Shown: positions 23,561 through 34,228 of the stretch, one piece after another
Layout of the letters: each line of letters begins with the position of its first letter
Numbering within the stretch: position 1 is the stretch's first letter
NCBI GenBank assembly: GCA_007115705.1
Contig: QXEO01001819.1
Span: 372,001-436,000, forward strand
DNA length: 64,000 bases
DNA from: Dactylis glomerata
Lineage: Eukaryota; Streptophyta; Magnoliopsida; Poales; Poaceae
Direction of reading: 5' to 3'
Position numbers and translations under genes: made by a program
Notes under the pieces: model-generated
The model's database searches: none
Seen by the model: only the letters and a program-made list of their open reading frames with translations
What the model was told of the DNA's origin: nothing

Positions 23561-25190
23561 CACCATCTACACTAGACACATAATCATCAAAAGCAACAAT
23601 TTCTTCCTTTACTCTAAGACTAGCAAGATCATTCAAGGAAGCATCATTTGTCTTAGAGGAAGAGAAAGATGTGGGTGATACCTCGGAAGACTTGGCCATA
23701 AGGCACTTGACGTTCTTGACAAGAGAGTCCTCATTGGGGGATTCAAAGAGTGATATGGAGGAAGTGGAGGTGGTTGCCATTGCGGCCATCTCACTAGTAG
23801 TGGTTTCTTCTTCATCACTCTCACTTGCGGAGTACTCTTCTTGAGTCAAGAACACAAACTTTGGTTGTTTCTTCTTTGGTCCACCCTTCTTCACGAATGG
23901 CTTCTTAGATGGTGACTTGGTCTTGCTTTTGAAGATGAGCTTTCCACCATGGTCTTCTCTCTTCTCATAAGGGCACTCGGCAACAAAGTGAAATCTATCA
24001 TTGCAATTGTAGCATGTCCTCACCCTTTGAACATTGTTGTCATTCCTTTGATAGCCACTTGACTTGCTTCTTCTTTGATTATCTTCTTTAGCCTTGTGTG
24101 GATCAACCCAAAAGGTTTTTCCATAGAAGGCCATGTGCTCATTGTACTCATGTCTTATGTCCTCGGGACACATCTCAAGCCTTGCTTCAATGCTTGCTTG
24201 AAGTGGAACCTCTTTCTCAACCACACTAGTTTTTAATGCAAGATTGGAGCTTCTTTGCATTCCTATGGCACGAGCACGAGCATCTTCCGCATTTTGTGCG
24301 GAAACCTTGTAGGCTTGAATCTCTTGCATCACTTGATTGGAGGTCATCTCATTGAAGTTGTGCTTTCCTTGAACACTCTTCACATCCGCGGGCTCATATG
24401 GAGTGAGAGCAAGAATGTACTTCATCTTGATCCACTCATCATCAATATGGTGAGCACCGAGGTTCTTGAAGGTGGTAGCAATAGCCTTGAGTCTCCCATA
24501 CATCTCTTGATGATCCTCACCATCCATCATGAAGAATCCCTCTGCTTGATTTGAGAAGGCAATATATCTTGTTTTCTTCATGCTCTCATTGCTAACGAAA
24601 ACATCGGAGAGACCTTCCCAAGCTTCTTTGGCGGTGAAGAAGTGTTGGATGTGAGGCAAGTCCTTGGGCCCAACGGCGACTTGAATCATGTGGAGAGCGG
24701 TTGCATTGAGTTGACTATTGACCGTCTCTCTTCTTGTCATGTTGGTGGGATCCACGGCCTTGAATCCTTCTTCAACAATCCTCCAAAGCTCAATGCAAGA
24801 ACTGCGCATATGAGAGATCATTTGATATTGCCATTGACCAAAGTTTAATGCATCAAGCTTGGGCGGATCACCTCTATGGTTAATATGAGGATGAGGAACC
24901 GGCGGGTCGGGTGAATACCAATGTGGGTATTCACCTTTCCCGTCGCCCTTGGTGGAAGACTTAGCATCGCCATTTTTGTCGGCACCCTCCTCATCTATCC
25001 CCACATTCTCCACTTGTGGAGTAGCGGGTTTTTCTGGAGGTGGAGAAGCATTAGTTTTAGCTTGCATGAGTTGCGCTATCATTTCACGCATCTCACTTAT
25101 TTGAGATGTCATGGAAGTCATGGATGATTCCAAAGATTTGAACTCATCCATAGAGACTTGACCCGAGCCCTCTTTAGGTGGAGGATCCAT
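23532..25190 (-). CDS. gag: Element B gag (copia-type capsid/nucleocapsid)
   Basis: 552 codons beginning MDPPPKEGSG about 36 nt inside the primer site. Residues about 110-320 form the copia-type capsid region (UBN2-like: LDALNFGQWQYQM, then AKEAWEGLSDVF). A CCHC zinc knuckle CYNCNDRFHFVAEC is at 393-406, followed by a Lys/Pro-rich basic part. A short helical segment near residues 15-45 may multimerise. The frame ends early relative to other Sireviruses because of the frameshift after about 23560. The product would form the particle shell and bind element RNA. Confidence 0.85.
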   Translation of the reverse strand: MDPPPKEGSGQVSMDEFKSLESSMTSMTSQISEMREMIAQLMQAKTNASPPPEKPATPQVENVGIDEEGADKNGDAKSSTKGDGKGEYPHWYSPDPPVPHPHINHRGDPPKLDALNFGQWQYQMISHMRSSCIELWRIVEEGFKAVDPTNMTRRETVNSQLNATALHMIQVAVGPKDLPHIQHFFTAKEAWEGLSDVFVSNESMKKTRYIAFSNQAEGFFMMDGEDHQEMYGRLKAIATTFKNLGAHHIDDEWIKMKYILALTPYEPADVKSVQGKHNFNEMTSNQVMQEIQAYKVSAQNAEDARARAIGMQRSSNLALKTSVVEKEVPLQASIEARLEMCPEDIRHEYNEHMAFYGKTFWVDPHKAKEDNQRRSKSSGYQRNDNNVQRVRTCYNCNDRFHFVAECPYEKREDHGGKLIFKSKTKSPSKKPFVKKGGPKKKQPKFVFLTQEEYSASESDEEETTTSEMAAMATTSTSSISLFESPNEDSLVKNVKCLMAKSSEVSPTSFSSSKTNDASLNDLASLRVKEEIVAFDDYVSSVDGVHSFTLNVY

Positions 25191-25225
25191 ACTCTTAGGC
25201 GGTTAAGCCCGAATTAAGAGCCGAG

Positions 25226-25237
25226 GCTCTGATACCA
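25226..25237 (-). other. Element B primer-binding site, tRNA-iMet type
   Basis: The minus strand reads TGGTATCAGAGC two nt inside the 5' LTR. This is the standard initiator-methionine primer site of plant copia elements and fixes the element's orientation. Confidence 0.92.
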
Positions 25238-25239
25238 AT

Positions 25240-26394
25240 TGAACGGATCGTATGGGCACCTAGAGGGGGGGGTGAATATGTGCTACTCAAATTTTAATTC
25301 TTTTTCAATTTAGGCTTGACACAAAAGGTAAATTCTCTAGATATGCAACTAAGGTGAATTTACCTATATGACAACTAGCAAGCTAAGCAAGATACAAGAT
25401 ATAAAGACAATAAAGGATAGAGGTAACCGAGAGTGGAGCACACGGAGACACGGATGTAATTCCCGTAGTTCCTTCCTTTTTAGGGGAAGTACGTCTACGT
25501 TGGAGGGGTGTGGTTGCCACAAAGGCCTAACCAACGCCACAAAGGCTCACCCTATTCTCCGGTGCAAGCTTCCGCCACAAAGGCCTAGCTCACTTTCCAC
25601 TAAGGGATTCCTCAAGGCGGAACCGGCCTTTACAATCTTGGGGCACGCATCCACAACCGAATTGGAGGCTCCCAAGCACAACACAATGCTATCAAACAAC
25701 AAGTAGCAAGATATCAAATACACAAACAAGGTCTTGGGACACAAGGGAACCCAAGACACAAGGGCCCTCAAGCAAATGAGAGGGGAAATCAAATCGCTTC
25801 GGTGAGGATGTAGATGAAGGTCTTCTCCTTCGATTCTCCAAAGATCAAGAGCTTTGGTGGGTTGAGGGAGGAGATCTAGTTGATTTGGTGGCTCCAATAA
25901 TGGTGTTCTTCTTCCTTGGGACGAGCAGCTCATTGGGGAAGAAGGTGGGGGGTATTTATACCCCCCCCCAAAATCAGACCGTTGCCAGCCAGAAAAGTCC
26001 GGCTAAAGCCGGAGTTAAGTCCGGCTAAAGCCGATCACACCGGCTATAGCTGGTCTGAAAAAATCCGGTCCTGCCGGAAATAGCCGGACAAATAGCCGGG
26101 TTACTCCAGAGGCGCAGAGCTTCTTTCGAAACAGGGCAGTCCGGCTATAGCCGGTCTGGGGACCGGCTAAAGCCGGCCTTCCTGGCCAAACTTCATAGAA
26201 ACCATCTCCCAGAGCATATTTGAACCATTTCCTCAAGAATTTCCTTTGGGCAATATTAATTCTCAAGTATAATATAGGAAACCCAATATCTTGTGCAAGA
26301 ATATAATAAAATCCTGCAAAGCATAATCACCACATTAATAGATAATGTATTGTTAACAAACGCCAAAATCAATTAGGCGGGAAATGCTCTTTCA
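25240..26394 (-). repeat. Element B 5' LTR (right on the plus strand)
   Basis: 1155 bp, same ends as the left copy. It lacks about 24 bp of the palindrome array (around 26035-26050) and has a shorter G run. Apart from these indels only scattered substitutions are visible. Confidence 0.93.
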
Positions 26395-26399
26395 AATTT
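26395..26399. repeat. Target duplication of element B, right copy (AATTT)
   Basis: Identical to 16421-16425; element A sequence resumes directly after it. Confidence 0.95.
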
Positions 26400-27712
26400 G
26401 CTATTCCAAAGTACATTTGACTTGCTTTTATCTATCCTTCAAATTAAACTCTTTTTGATGTTATGCGAAAATTGGTCAGTAAAGCTCTCACGAACCAGAT
26501 GGCACACTTTACTTTTCTCGTTTTAAAAATTTGACATTGTGGCTCTCTTATGTTGAGTTGTTATGCTTGCAAGTTGTAAGTTGGAAATTAGCCCAGCCAT
26601 GCCGTCATTTGGCAAGCTTTCAACATTGCACTTCTTATTTGAGTTGATATCGTGATCTTTTGTTTATGGATACTCGCGATGTGAAATAAGTTGGGAATCT
26701 TGCGGGATCATGGAGTTTTTATATGTGTTAGGGAAATGCCTGGGCCGCTAATCTAAGCCATGCATCATTCATGGTGGAAATTTATAGCATGCCCATAGTG
26801 GACATTCGACGATGCATCTCACAATAAAAAGCTATACCAATGGTAAATAAAAGAGATGTCGAGGTGTTCATTGTCTGTTTGTCTTGTCATTTTGATGTGG
26901 GCTTGTTCCATGTCATCGGGCAGGAGGTACCCCGTTGGCGGTTCTCGATGATACACATATATTTACAATGACAAGAGCTTGCTTGGGACTCTAAGTCGAG
27001 TAGCATGAGGTTTGGGTATTCGTACTTCACGAGACATGAGGTTTTCAACTTATGATTTGTCAAGCATATGCACCATAAGTGTTTTTGCATTAACTCTAAC
27101 CATTCAAGATGCCTATGATGGGAGCAATGAGAGCTCAAAGCCAGTAAGTACCATAATTTTTGAAGGTTTATAAAACTTACAATCACTGCTTTCATCCGCG
27201 AAGGGCCTTTCTTTTACTTTTATGTTGAGTCACCACCTTCTATCTTTATGCACCGTCCAAGAGAGCATAGTTGTCATTCTGAGTATAATGTGCATTGTCC
27301 CAAAGTTTTCATTGATTGATTCATGATGTTGGTTTCACTTGTTCTTAAATCACTTGTATCTAGTCGTCCTCTTAAACCTGAAGGTGTCCTATGCATTTAT
27401 GTTTTGCTCTCTCATGAAGGACAAGCTGAAAACCATTTGTATGTTTTTTCTTATGATTTGAACACATGTTTAACTTTTATTGTTTCATTTTCATGATCTT
27501 TCATTTGTATTCTTTTTCATGTTATAACATGGTTGCTAAGTTTCTTCTATCAAGATTATATCTTTCATGCCCATGTTTTAAGTTCTTTTGATCCCAGCGC
27601 ACAACGCTTACATATATGATCAAGATTCTGTAGGTGCATGTCACCTCAAAAATTATTTCTTTTGTTATCACTTACCTACTCGAGGATGAGCAGGAGTTAA
27701 GCTTGGGGATGC
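26400..27712 (+). other. Element A 3' non-coding internal region, right part, with polypurine tract
   Basis: Continues the non-coding DNA interrupted by B and aligns with about 47485-48801 of element D. It ends in the polypurine tract (AGGAGTTAAGCTTGGGGATG, about 27692-27711) just before the 3' LTR. Small frames here (for example 26887-27195 minus) have no support. Confidence 0.8.
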
Positions 27713-29356
27713 TGATACTTCTCTAACGTATCCATAATTTTTGATGCTCCATGATTGTTTTTACACCATTTGCTTAGTGTTTCATTACACTTCGTGGCAT
27801 TTTTATGCATTTTCCGGAACTAACCTATTAACGAGATGCCACAGTGCTAGTTCCCTGTTTTCTGTTGTTTTGTGTTTCAGAAAAGTTACACAGTAAATAT
27901 TCTTGGAATTGGACGAAACAAAAGCCAGACGTCCAGATATTTACCGAAGCTTCCAGAGAACCAAAGAGGAGACAGAAAGGAGCCACAGGGCGGCCACACC
28001 ACCAGGGGGCACGGCCTGCCCCTGGCCCACGCCGGCCTATGGTGTGGGCCCCCTGGTCCACTTCTGACGCTGCCCCTTCGCCTATAAAGACCCCCCGACG
28101 GGAAAAACCTAAACACCCGATCACTTTTCCAGAAACACATCGCGATCCGCCGCTGTCGTCGACCCGAGATCGGGCGGGTCCAGAAGCTCTTCCCGGCACC
28201 CTGCCGGAGAGGTGAATCGCCACCGGAGGTCTTCTTCATCGCCATGCTTGCCTCCGACGTGATGAGTGAGTAGTCTACCTTGGACTATGGGTCCATAGTA
28301 GTAGCTAGATGGTTGTCTTCTCCACCATGTGCTTCATGTTTAGATCTTGTGAGCTGCCTTACATGATCGAGATCACCGTTATGTAATCCTACATGTTGTG
28401 TTTGTTGGGATACGATGAATATTGGTGTTATGATTGAGTTGAAGTACTGAATTTTATCTTATGTTATCTCTATGTTGTTTATGATCTTGCATGCTCTCCG
28501 TTGTTAGTAGCTATCTTAGCCGAGTAGCTGCTAGTGACTCCAAGAGGGGGTATTTATGCTCGATAGTGGGTTCATGCCTCTATTTAATCTGGGGGAGTGA
28601 CAGAAACCTCTAAGGTTGTAGATGTGCTGTTGCTACTATGGGGAAAACAACATTCATATGCTCAAGGGCATATGCTTTGTTTACATTACACACTTTGCTT
28701 AATGCAGTTATCTGTTGTTTGTAACTTAATACTTGTGGAGTTCTCGGATTGATTCGCCACAAGTGGATTATTAGTCATAGATGCAGTTGGATGGCGGTCT
28801 ATGTATCTTGTTATAATGCCCAGAGTAAATCTCATAGTGATCCTCTCGACATATCACGTTGTCTTTATTCAATCAATTGCCCAACTGTAATATGTTTACC
28901 CAGCATGTGTTATTTTACCTTATGGAGAGACACCACTAGTGAACTGTGGACCCCGGTCCTATTTCCATTATATTGCTATCACATGTTTACTTTACTCACA
29001 CTGTTTACTTTACTCGCATATTACTATTGCTTTCCACTCGATACGCTCATTCCTTTGTTTCAAGCAAACCGGTGAGATTGACAACCTCATCGTAAGTTGG
29101 GAGCAAAGTATTTGGTTGTGTTGTGTGCAGGTTCCGCGTTGCTACTAGTTGAAGACGAGACAACAAGAATCATTAACGGCGCCCTTGTTGGAGTGTTAGT
29201 AGGCTAGTCAGCATCACCTTCTGGAGTATTGACTTTTTCCTCGACTGACAAACCTTGGTTTCTTACTGAGGGAAAAACTTGCTGTTGTGCTCATCATACC
29301 TTCCTCTTGGGGTTCCCAACTGGACGGTGAAAAACTATCAACACCGCGCCGCATCA
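27713..29356 (+). repeat. Element A 3' LTR
   Basis: 1644 bp, partner of 12390-14034, with scattered substitutions, many of them C/T or G/A changes. TATA box at 28082-28089. Confidence 0.92.
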
Positions 29357-29361
29357 TGAGG
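29357..29361. repeat. Target duplication of element A, right copy (TGAGG)
   Basis: Identical to 12385-12389. Confidence 0.9.
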
Positions 29362-30390
29362 GGATGTATTGGAGCTAAGGGCCAATACCATAGCCATACT
29401 CGTATAATGGATTGGATGGTGATGCATATAAAATGCATCCATGATCTTTATAGTTTATGAGTTCATATTCCTTATTATTTATCAACTTTATTATATAAAA
29501 AAGAGTTTGTATTTGCAAATGAAAATGTTTATTGGGACTAACCTACTAATGTTTTCAAAAGTGCACAAATTATTGTTTTACACTTTGTTGTGTAGGAATT
29601 TGCAAAAAAATGGAAAGCCCCATCAATTTAGTGAAATTCGGAATTTCCTGAAATCTATCCCTACAGCAAAGATTTCGAAGATGCCACGTTTCCGATACGA
29701 AGACGATGTCAAACGGAAACATATTCAACATGAAAGCTGTTGGATTTTTTTTGCTGATTGATATAAAATTCATCCAAAATGGGGTTCATTTGCAATGGCT
29801 AAACCCCGATCTCTGAACGGTATAGAAGCATTTTCAGGATTCCAAAAGTTGGTGACGTGATTGACTCAAACTCTTGCTATATGATATCAATTCGGCCAAG
29901 AAACGACTTGAGGGACTTGTGAGCCTTTGTAGGAATCACCATAAATGTTCTAGAGGTTCCTAAGAGCCCTTTAATTCAAGCAATTAGATCTGATGGCCCC
30001 AGTAAAGTCTCCAACACTATATATATTGACCGAAAACCCTATTTTTTGGAGGCACCACCAAAAGCTACGAATTTGCATCCTCATTGGCTGCCATCTCTAA
30101 GGGGGAGGGCTCCTACAATACCAAGAAGGACCAAGGAAGAAGGAGGACAAGGGGGCGGTGCTCCCTTTGGGTCGGCCGCCGTTGGGGCGCCCTGCGCTGC
30201 AGCCGGCTGCGTGCCACCTCCTTCGTTCGGGCCGCCGCCTCTCCCTCATGGGGAGGCACACTTCATCATCATCTACAACACCCCTTCATCATCCCCAATG
30301 TAATATCTTGGCAAACATGATGTTTGATGTAATATATTATATTTCCGTGATCTATTTTGTTGCTATGTCTTATGTTGAGTGATTACTTGT
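29362..30390 (+). repeat. Probable old LTR remnant
   Basis: No gene. The stretch has LTR-like order: AT-rich U3-like DNA, a word TTATTGGGACTAACCTA resembling a block found in grass Gypsy LTRs, a TATA-like CTATATATATTGACCG at about 30017-30032, then a GC-rich leader-like part (30150-30250) and an AT-rich tail. Neither clean TG/CA ends nor a partner copy are present here, so the boundaries are approximate. Confidence 0.45.
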
Positions 30391-30896
30391 TCTTGGCAAT
30401 GGTGATACAACCCAAGCCCGGCCAGAAAAAGCCTGACTACTAAACTGACCCGACTGTCGGGCCAAAATATCCAACCCAATCCCAGCCAAGCTTTTTCCAC
30501 CAGGCTACTGGGTCGGGCCTTCACAAAAACGCTCAAAACGATAGCCTGTCAGGTCGAAATGTGTGCTCAGGCCAGGCCATTTCAAGTCGATCCAGGTTGG
30601 GTTGACTGGGCGGGGCTGCCCATGCTCATGTATACCCTTACCCATTGGGTACCCATCGGGTAGGTCAAATATACACACAAGTTATTCACTATTTTACATT
30701 CATTGATAGTCGATAGCACGCTCGGGCGTCTAGGACTTAATACTTCGGTCACCTTAATTGGGGAAACGAGAAGTTGGAGTGTGGGGTGCCCATCCATTTG
30801 ATCGTTGTGGACCAACACTGGAATGCTCTAGATCCACATGTAAACGGGTAGTGTATGGGCATACCAACGGGTAGAAGGCTATAAGCAGTGCCATAC
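30391..30896. mobile_element. hAT-like MITE remnant, left part, split by element D
   Basis: The words CCCATTGGGTACCCATCGGGTAGG (about 30640-30664, shown in two overlapping parts in the DNA) and later AACGGGTAG recall the GGGTACCC-rich hAT MITE at 56519-57061. After element D the sequence continues at 50349-50453 and ends GGGTAAAATTGCCATTCTTA, close to that MITE's terminus. It is degenerate, and its left end is not resolved. Confidence 0.4.
30892..30896. repeat. Target duplication of element D, left copy (CATAC)
   Basis: Identical to 50349-50353 after the 3' LTR. Confidence 0.9.
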
Positions 30897-31535
30897 TGAT
30901 ATGTCTCAAACGTATCTATAATTTTTGATGCTCCATGCTTGTTTTTACACCATTTGCTTAGTGTTTCGTTACACTTCGTGGCATTTTTATGCATTTTCCG
31001 GAACTAACCTATTAACGAGATGCCACAGTGCCAGTTCCCTGTTTTCTGCTGTTTTTGTGTTTCAGAAAAGTTACACAGGAAATATTCTCGGAATTGGACG
31101 AAACAAAAGCCGAACATCCAGATATTTAACGAAGCTTCCAGAGGACCGAAGAGGCGACAGAACCGAGCCAGGAGGTGGTCTCACCACCAGGGGGAGTGGC
31201 CCAGGGCCTGGCTGCGCTGCCCTATGGTGAGCCCCACCGGGTCCACTTCTGACGCTGCCCCTTCGCCTATAAAGACCCCCCGACGGGAAAAACCTAAACA
31301 CCCGATCACTTTTCCAGAAATACATCGCGATCCGCCGCCGTCATCGACCCGAGATCGGGAGGATCCAGAAGCTCTTCCCGGCACCCTGCCGGAGAGGGGA
31401 ATCACCACCGGAGGTCTTCTTCATCGCCATGCTTGCCTCCGGTGCGATGAGTGAGTAGTCTACCTTGGACTATGGGTCCGTAGCAGTAGCTAGTTGGTTG
31501 TCTTGTCCACCATGTGCTTCATGTTTAGATCTCGT
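30897..31535 (+). repeat. Element D 5' LTR, first piece
   Basis: Starts TGATATGTCTCAAACG and includes the TATA box at 31267-31274. It is interrupted after CTCGT by element C and resumes at 42615. Confidence 0.92.
31531..31535. repeat. Target duplication of element C, left copy (CTCGT)
   Basis: Identical to 42610-42614; element C lies between. Confidence 0.93.
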
Positions 31536-32980
31536 TGTAAGGGTAAATTGCCCCTAAGTGTCTTTTTGGTAATTAATGACAATCCCTATGGACTAATGTT
31601 TTCATTGAGTTTTTTTTGTGAAGGAATTGTTCATAGGAATTGCTTGAAGTCCATGTGTTGGATTCAAGGCTTGGATGCCATGAAGATAAAGATATATCTT
31701 AAGTATTGGCATCAAGATCATTGAATAGAAGAGATGAATCCAATATGATCAAGAAGAAGAAATAAAGATATAGTTCTTGTGTAGAACTCAAGTTATCCAT
31801 GCTCTAGCTTATGTGTTAAGCCAAGGAGTCTCAAGATCTTGAGAGTTTGTCTACATGAGAAGAATTCAAGATATGGCTCTATGTTGAGGTCATGATGGTC
31901 TCATGAGTTGAGATATGATTGACTAATACCTAGAGCATGCAATCAAATGAAGAATTCTTTATGTTGCTCAAGATATTGTGACAGAGCTTGAGAAGATTCA
32001 AGGTTGACCAAGGCAAAGATCAAAGATTGGATTCTAGTTTGGTCAACACATGAAGCATAAGGATTGTGCCACATGGGACCAATCGGTCTTGTGGTATGGT
32101 ATGGTTTTTCAATTATGCTTTGTGAACTAACCCATTATATATGTGTGTTTGTGTTGTCTATGTGGGTTAGGTATTGTGTCATGGATATGCATCACTAGTG
32201 AGATTTCATATATCCCATGAAAGGATGACATCAAGTGGTGGTTGTCATCAAGGTTGAGAAGTGCAAGTTTCAAGATAAGCATCTCGAGAAGATCATATGC
32301 TTGAAGCTTGTCATCCATTTGGTGATAATGGAATTGTGAAGACATGCCTTAGTGAACGTATCCCATAGTGGTGTATGGGGGAGCATATTGGAAGTCTTCA
32401 CGAAGCAACAATGATCAAGTGAAGCATTCCGGCTTGACGGAAGCATGAAGCATCATCATCAAGATCAAGCGGGGTGTGCAAGGCAAAGGTTTGTCCTTGC
32501 TAGGTTTTCCTTTTACTGGTCTCAAGGTGTTTGTTGAGAGACCGGGTTATAGGATAGATAGCCGCACTATCAAGATGGGCCTTCGGTTGGGTAACTTGAT
32601 CATATCGTCTTAGGGAGCTCAATCCTTTGCATACTTTGCATCTTCCTAGTTTGTTGCTTCTTGGTATTTCTCCATGTGAGGTTCTTGTTCTTGTTGCTAG
32701 CTTTCCAACAAGTCCAAGTTCATCGAAAACGGAATCCGTATGCATCTTTTATCGCGTTTTCGAGTTTGGAGGTTTTACCGGTTCTTTCTTAAAAGAGGTT
32801 TTCACCTCTTCTTTTTTGGTATTTTATCTCTTACTACTTCTTGGGTTTTATGGTCTCCATTGGATAGATATTTTTCTTAGCTTTTCAAAAAACCCAAGTT
32901 TGCTAAAATCGGAGTCCGGATGTGAAAGTTATCGTATTTTTCGTGAGGTTATTTTCTGTCGGTTTCAAGCTCGGTTTGGA

Positions 32981-33178
32981 CCGGAAATTCAACCGGAAAT
33001 TCAACCGGAAATTCAACCGAGAATTTCCGGTCCAACCGGAAATTCAACCGGAAATCAACCGAAAACCTTCTGGACTGATTTCTTCTAAGCTCGGTTTAAA
33101 CCGGAAATTCAACCGAGAATTCAACCGAGAATTTCCGGTTGAATTTCCGGTCAATCCGAGAATTCAACCGGGAATTCC
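32981..33178. repeat. Inverted/direct repeat array of CCGGAAATTCAA in element C LTR
   Basis: Repeats of CCGGAAATTCAA and its reverse complement TTGAATTTCCGG, with GAGAATTC variants, lie just upstream of the TATA box. The 3' LTR copy (41441-41616) is 22 bp shorter, having lost an inverted unit near 33125-33150. The position suggests promoter control or hairpin formation, which is inference. Confidence 0.85.
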
Positions 33179-33213
33179 AGTTTCGCCCCAAACGGCTAGT
33201 TTTCCTTGAGGAC

Positions 33214-33220
33214 TATAAAA
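33214..33220 (+). promoter_or_regulatory. Element C LTR TATA box (TATAAAA)
   Basis: GACTATAAAAGGGG is conserved in the 3' LTR at 41650-41656. Confidence 0.6.
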
Positions 33221-34174
33221 GGGGTCTTCTTCCCCAAATGTTTGATAGCCCTTGAGCACGAAATACACCTCCATTGTTGACCCTCTTGAGCTTGCTCCCT
33301 CTCTCTTCCCTCCAATGATTCTTGCATATTTTTGAGGGATTTGGAAGAGGAGATCTAGATCTACAACTCCACCAATCAATTCCTCCTCTAAGTGAGGGGA
33401 ACCCATTGGATCTAGATCTTGAGGTCATTGGTTGACCTTCACCCTTGTTCTTCCTCTCTAACTCCTCCATAGCATTTGTTGCCTTGGTGGGATTTGAGAG
33501 AGAAGGATTTGAGCACTTCCCCTTGTGTTCTTGCTTTGCATCCTTGCATAGTGTTGAGCTCTCCATTACGATTTGTTCGAGTGAGAGACCGTGAGCTTGT
33601 TACTCTTGGAGGGTGACCTCCTAGTTGGCTTGGCGGTTGGTGCCTCGGTGACCTCTTCGTGGAAGATTGTGAAGAGGCCCGGGCTTCCCCTTCGTGGGAG
33701 TTGTGAAGTGGTTGTGGAGCTTGCCATCTCCGGAGTGGAGGAAAAGCTAACCATAAGAAGGGGTCCCTAGCTTCGTGGGGGACTCGGAGAAGAAGGTGAG
33801 CCTTCGTGGCGTTCGGGGGCCTTCGTGGTTTCCCGCATCTCTCCAACGGTGATTAGCTTACTTTATGTAAGTGAACATCGGGATACATCTTCGTCTCCGC
33901 ATGCCTCGGTTATCTCTATACCCGAGTTTATTTCCTTGTGATAGCCTTCGTGCTTGAAGTACTTATATCGTGTTTATCACTTGTGAAATATATCTTGTGC
34001 TATCTTGCTTATCTCTAGTTGTTGTTGTTGCACTTAGTTGAGCCTAGCATTTTTAGGTTTTGTGCTTGAAGAAAATAAACGTTAGTTTAATTCCGCATTC
34101 CTTCAAGCCAATTCCGTAATTGTTTTTAAAATGCCTATTCACCCCCCCTCTAGGCGACATCTCGTCCTTTCAAT

Positions 34175-34186
34175 TGGTATCAGAGC
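34175..34186 (+). other. Element C primer-binding site, tRNA-iMet type
   Basis: TGGTATCAGAGC starts two nt after the LTR end, the same arrangement as in element B. Confidence 0.92.
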
Positions 34187-34228
34187 AAGGTCTCTCCTTG
34201 TTTAGGCTTCACCGCCTTGAGAGTAAAG

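Larger units (their letters stand above)
16426..26394 (-). mobile_element. Ty1/copia (Sirevirus-type) retrotransposon B, nested in A, minus strand
   Basis: LTRs of 1181 bp (left) and 1155 bp (right) are bounded by TG...CA and flanked by a perfect 5-bp duplication AATTT (16421-16425 and 26395-26399). Gag, pol (PR-INT-RT-RNaseH order, hence Ty1/copia) and an extra ORF read on the minus strand. The primer site is initiator-Met type. Sirevirus-like traits are the large gag with coiled-coil extension, repeated GGGGGAG tracts before the 3' LTR, an ORF downstream of pol, and CCGG palindrome arrays in the LTRs. Nonsense and frameshift changes in gag and pol make this copy non-autonomous. The LTRs are nearly identical apart from indels, suggesting a fairly recent insertion. 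Confidence 0.95.
12390..29356 (+). mobile_element. LTR retrotransposon A (Gypsy/Athila-like, non-autonomous), split by element B
   Basis: Two LTRs of 1645 and 1644 bp begin TGATAC and end CATCA. A perfect 5-bp target duplication TGAGG lies at 12385-12389 and 29357-29361. The primer site matches the 3' end of tRNA-Asp, as in Athila-type Gypsy elements. The internal region holds one 197-codon ORF and long non-coding DNA, with no protease, reverse transcriptase or integrase. Element B (16426-26394) sits inside; without it, A is about 7 kb. Each end looks intact, so A could move if a helper supplied proteins. The LTRs differ by a few per cent by eye. Confidence 0.93.
31536..34172 (+). repeat. Element C 5' LTR
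   Basis: 2637 bp, unusually long for a copia-related LTR. It has a CCGGAAATTCAA repeat array at 32981-33178, a TATA box at 33214-33220, and a leader-like region after it. Open frames inside (for example 32627-33088) recur in both LTRs but have no recognisable domain and are not called. Confidence 0.93.

Noticed and set aside
32627..33088. 153-codon frame in the element C LTR, also at 41087-41548
   Set aside because: It runs through the repeat array and stops soon after; conservation between LTRs is expected from their recent common origin.
32981..33178. Repeat array considered as a CRISPR-like array
   Set aside because: Units are directly adjacent and in both orientations with no unique spacers; it is an LTR promoter repeat in a plant genome.
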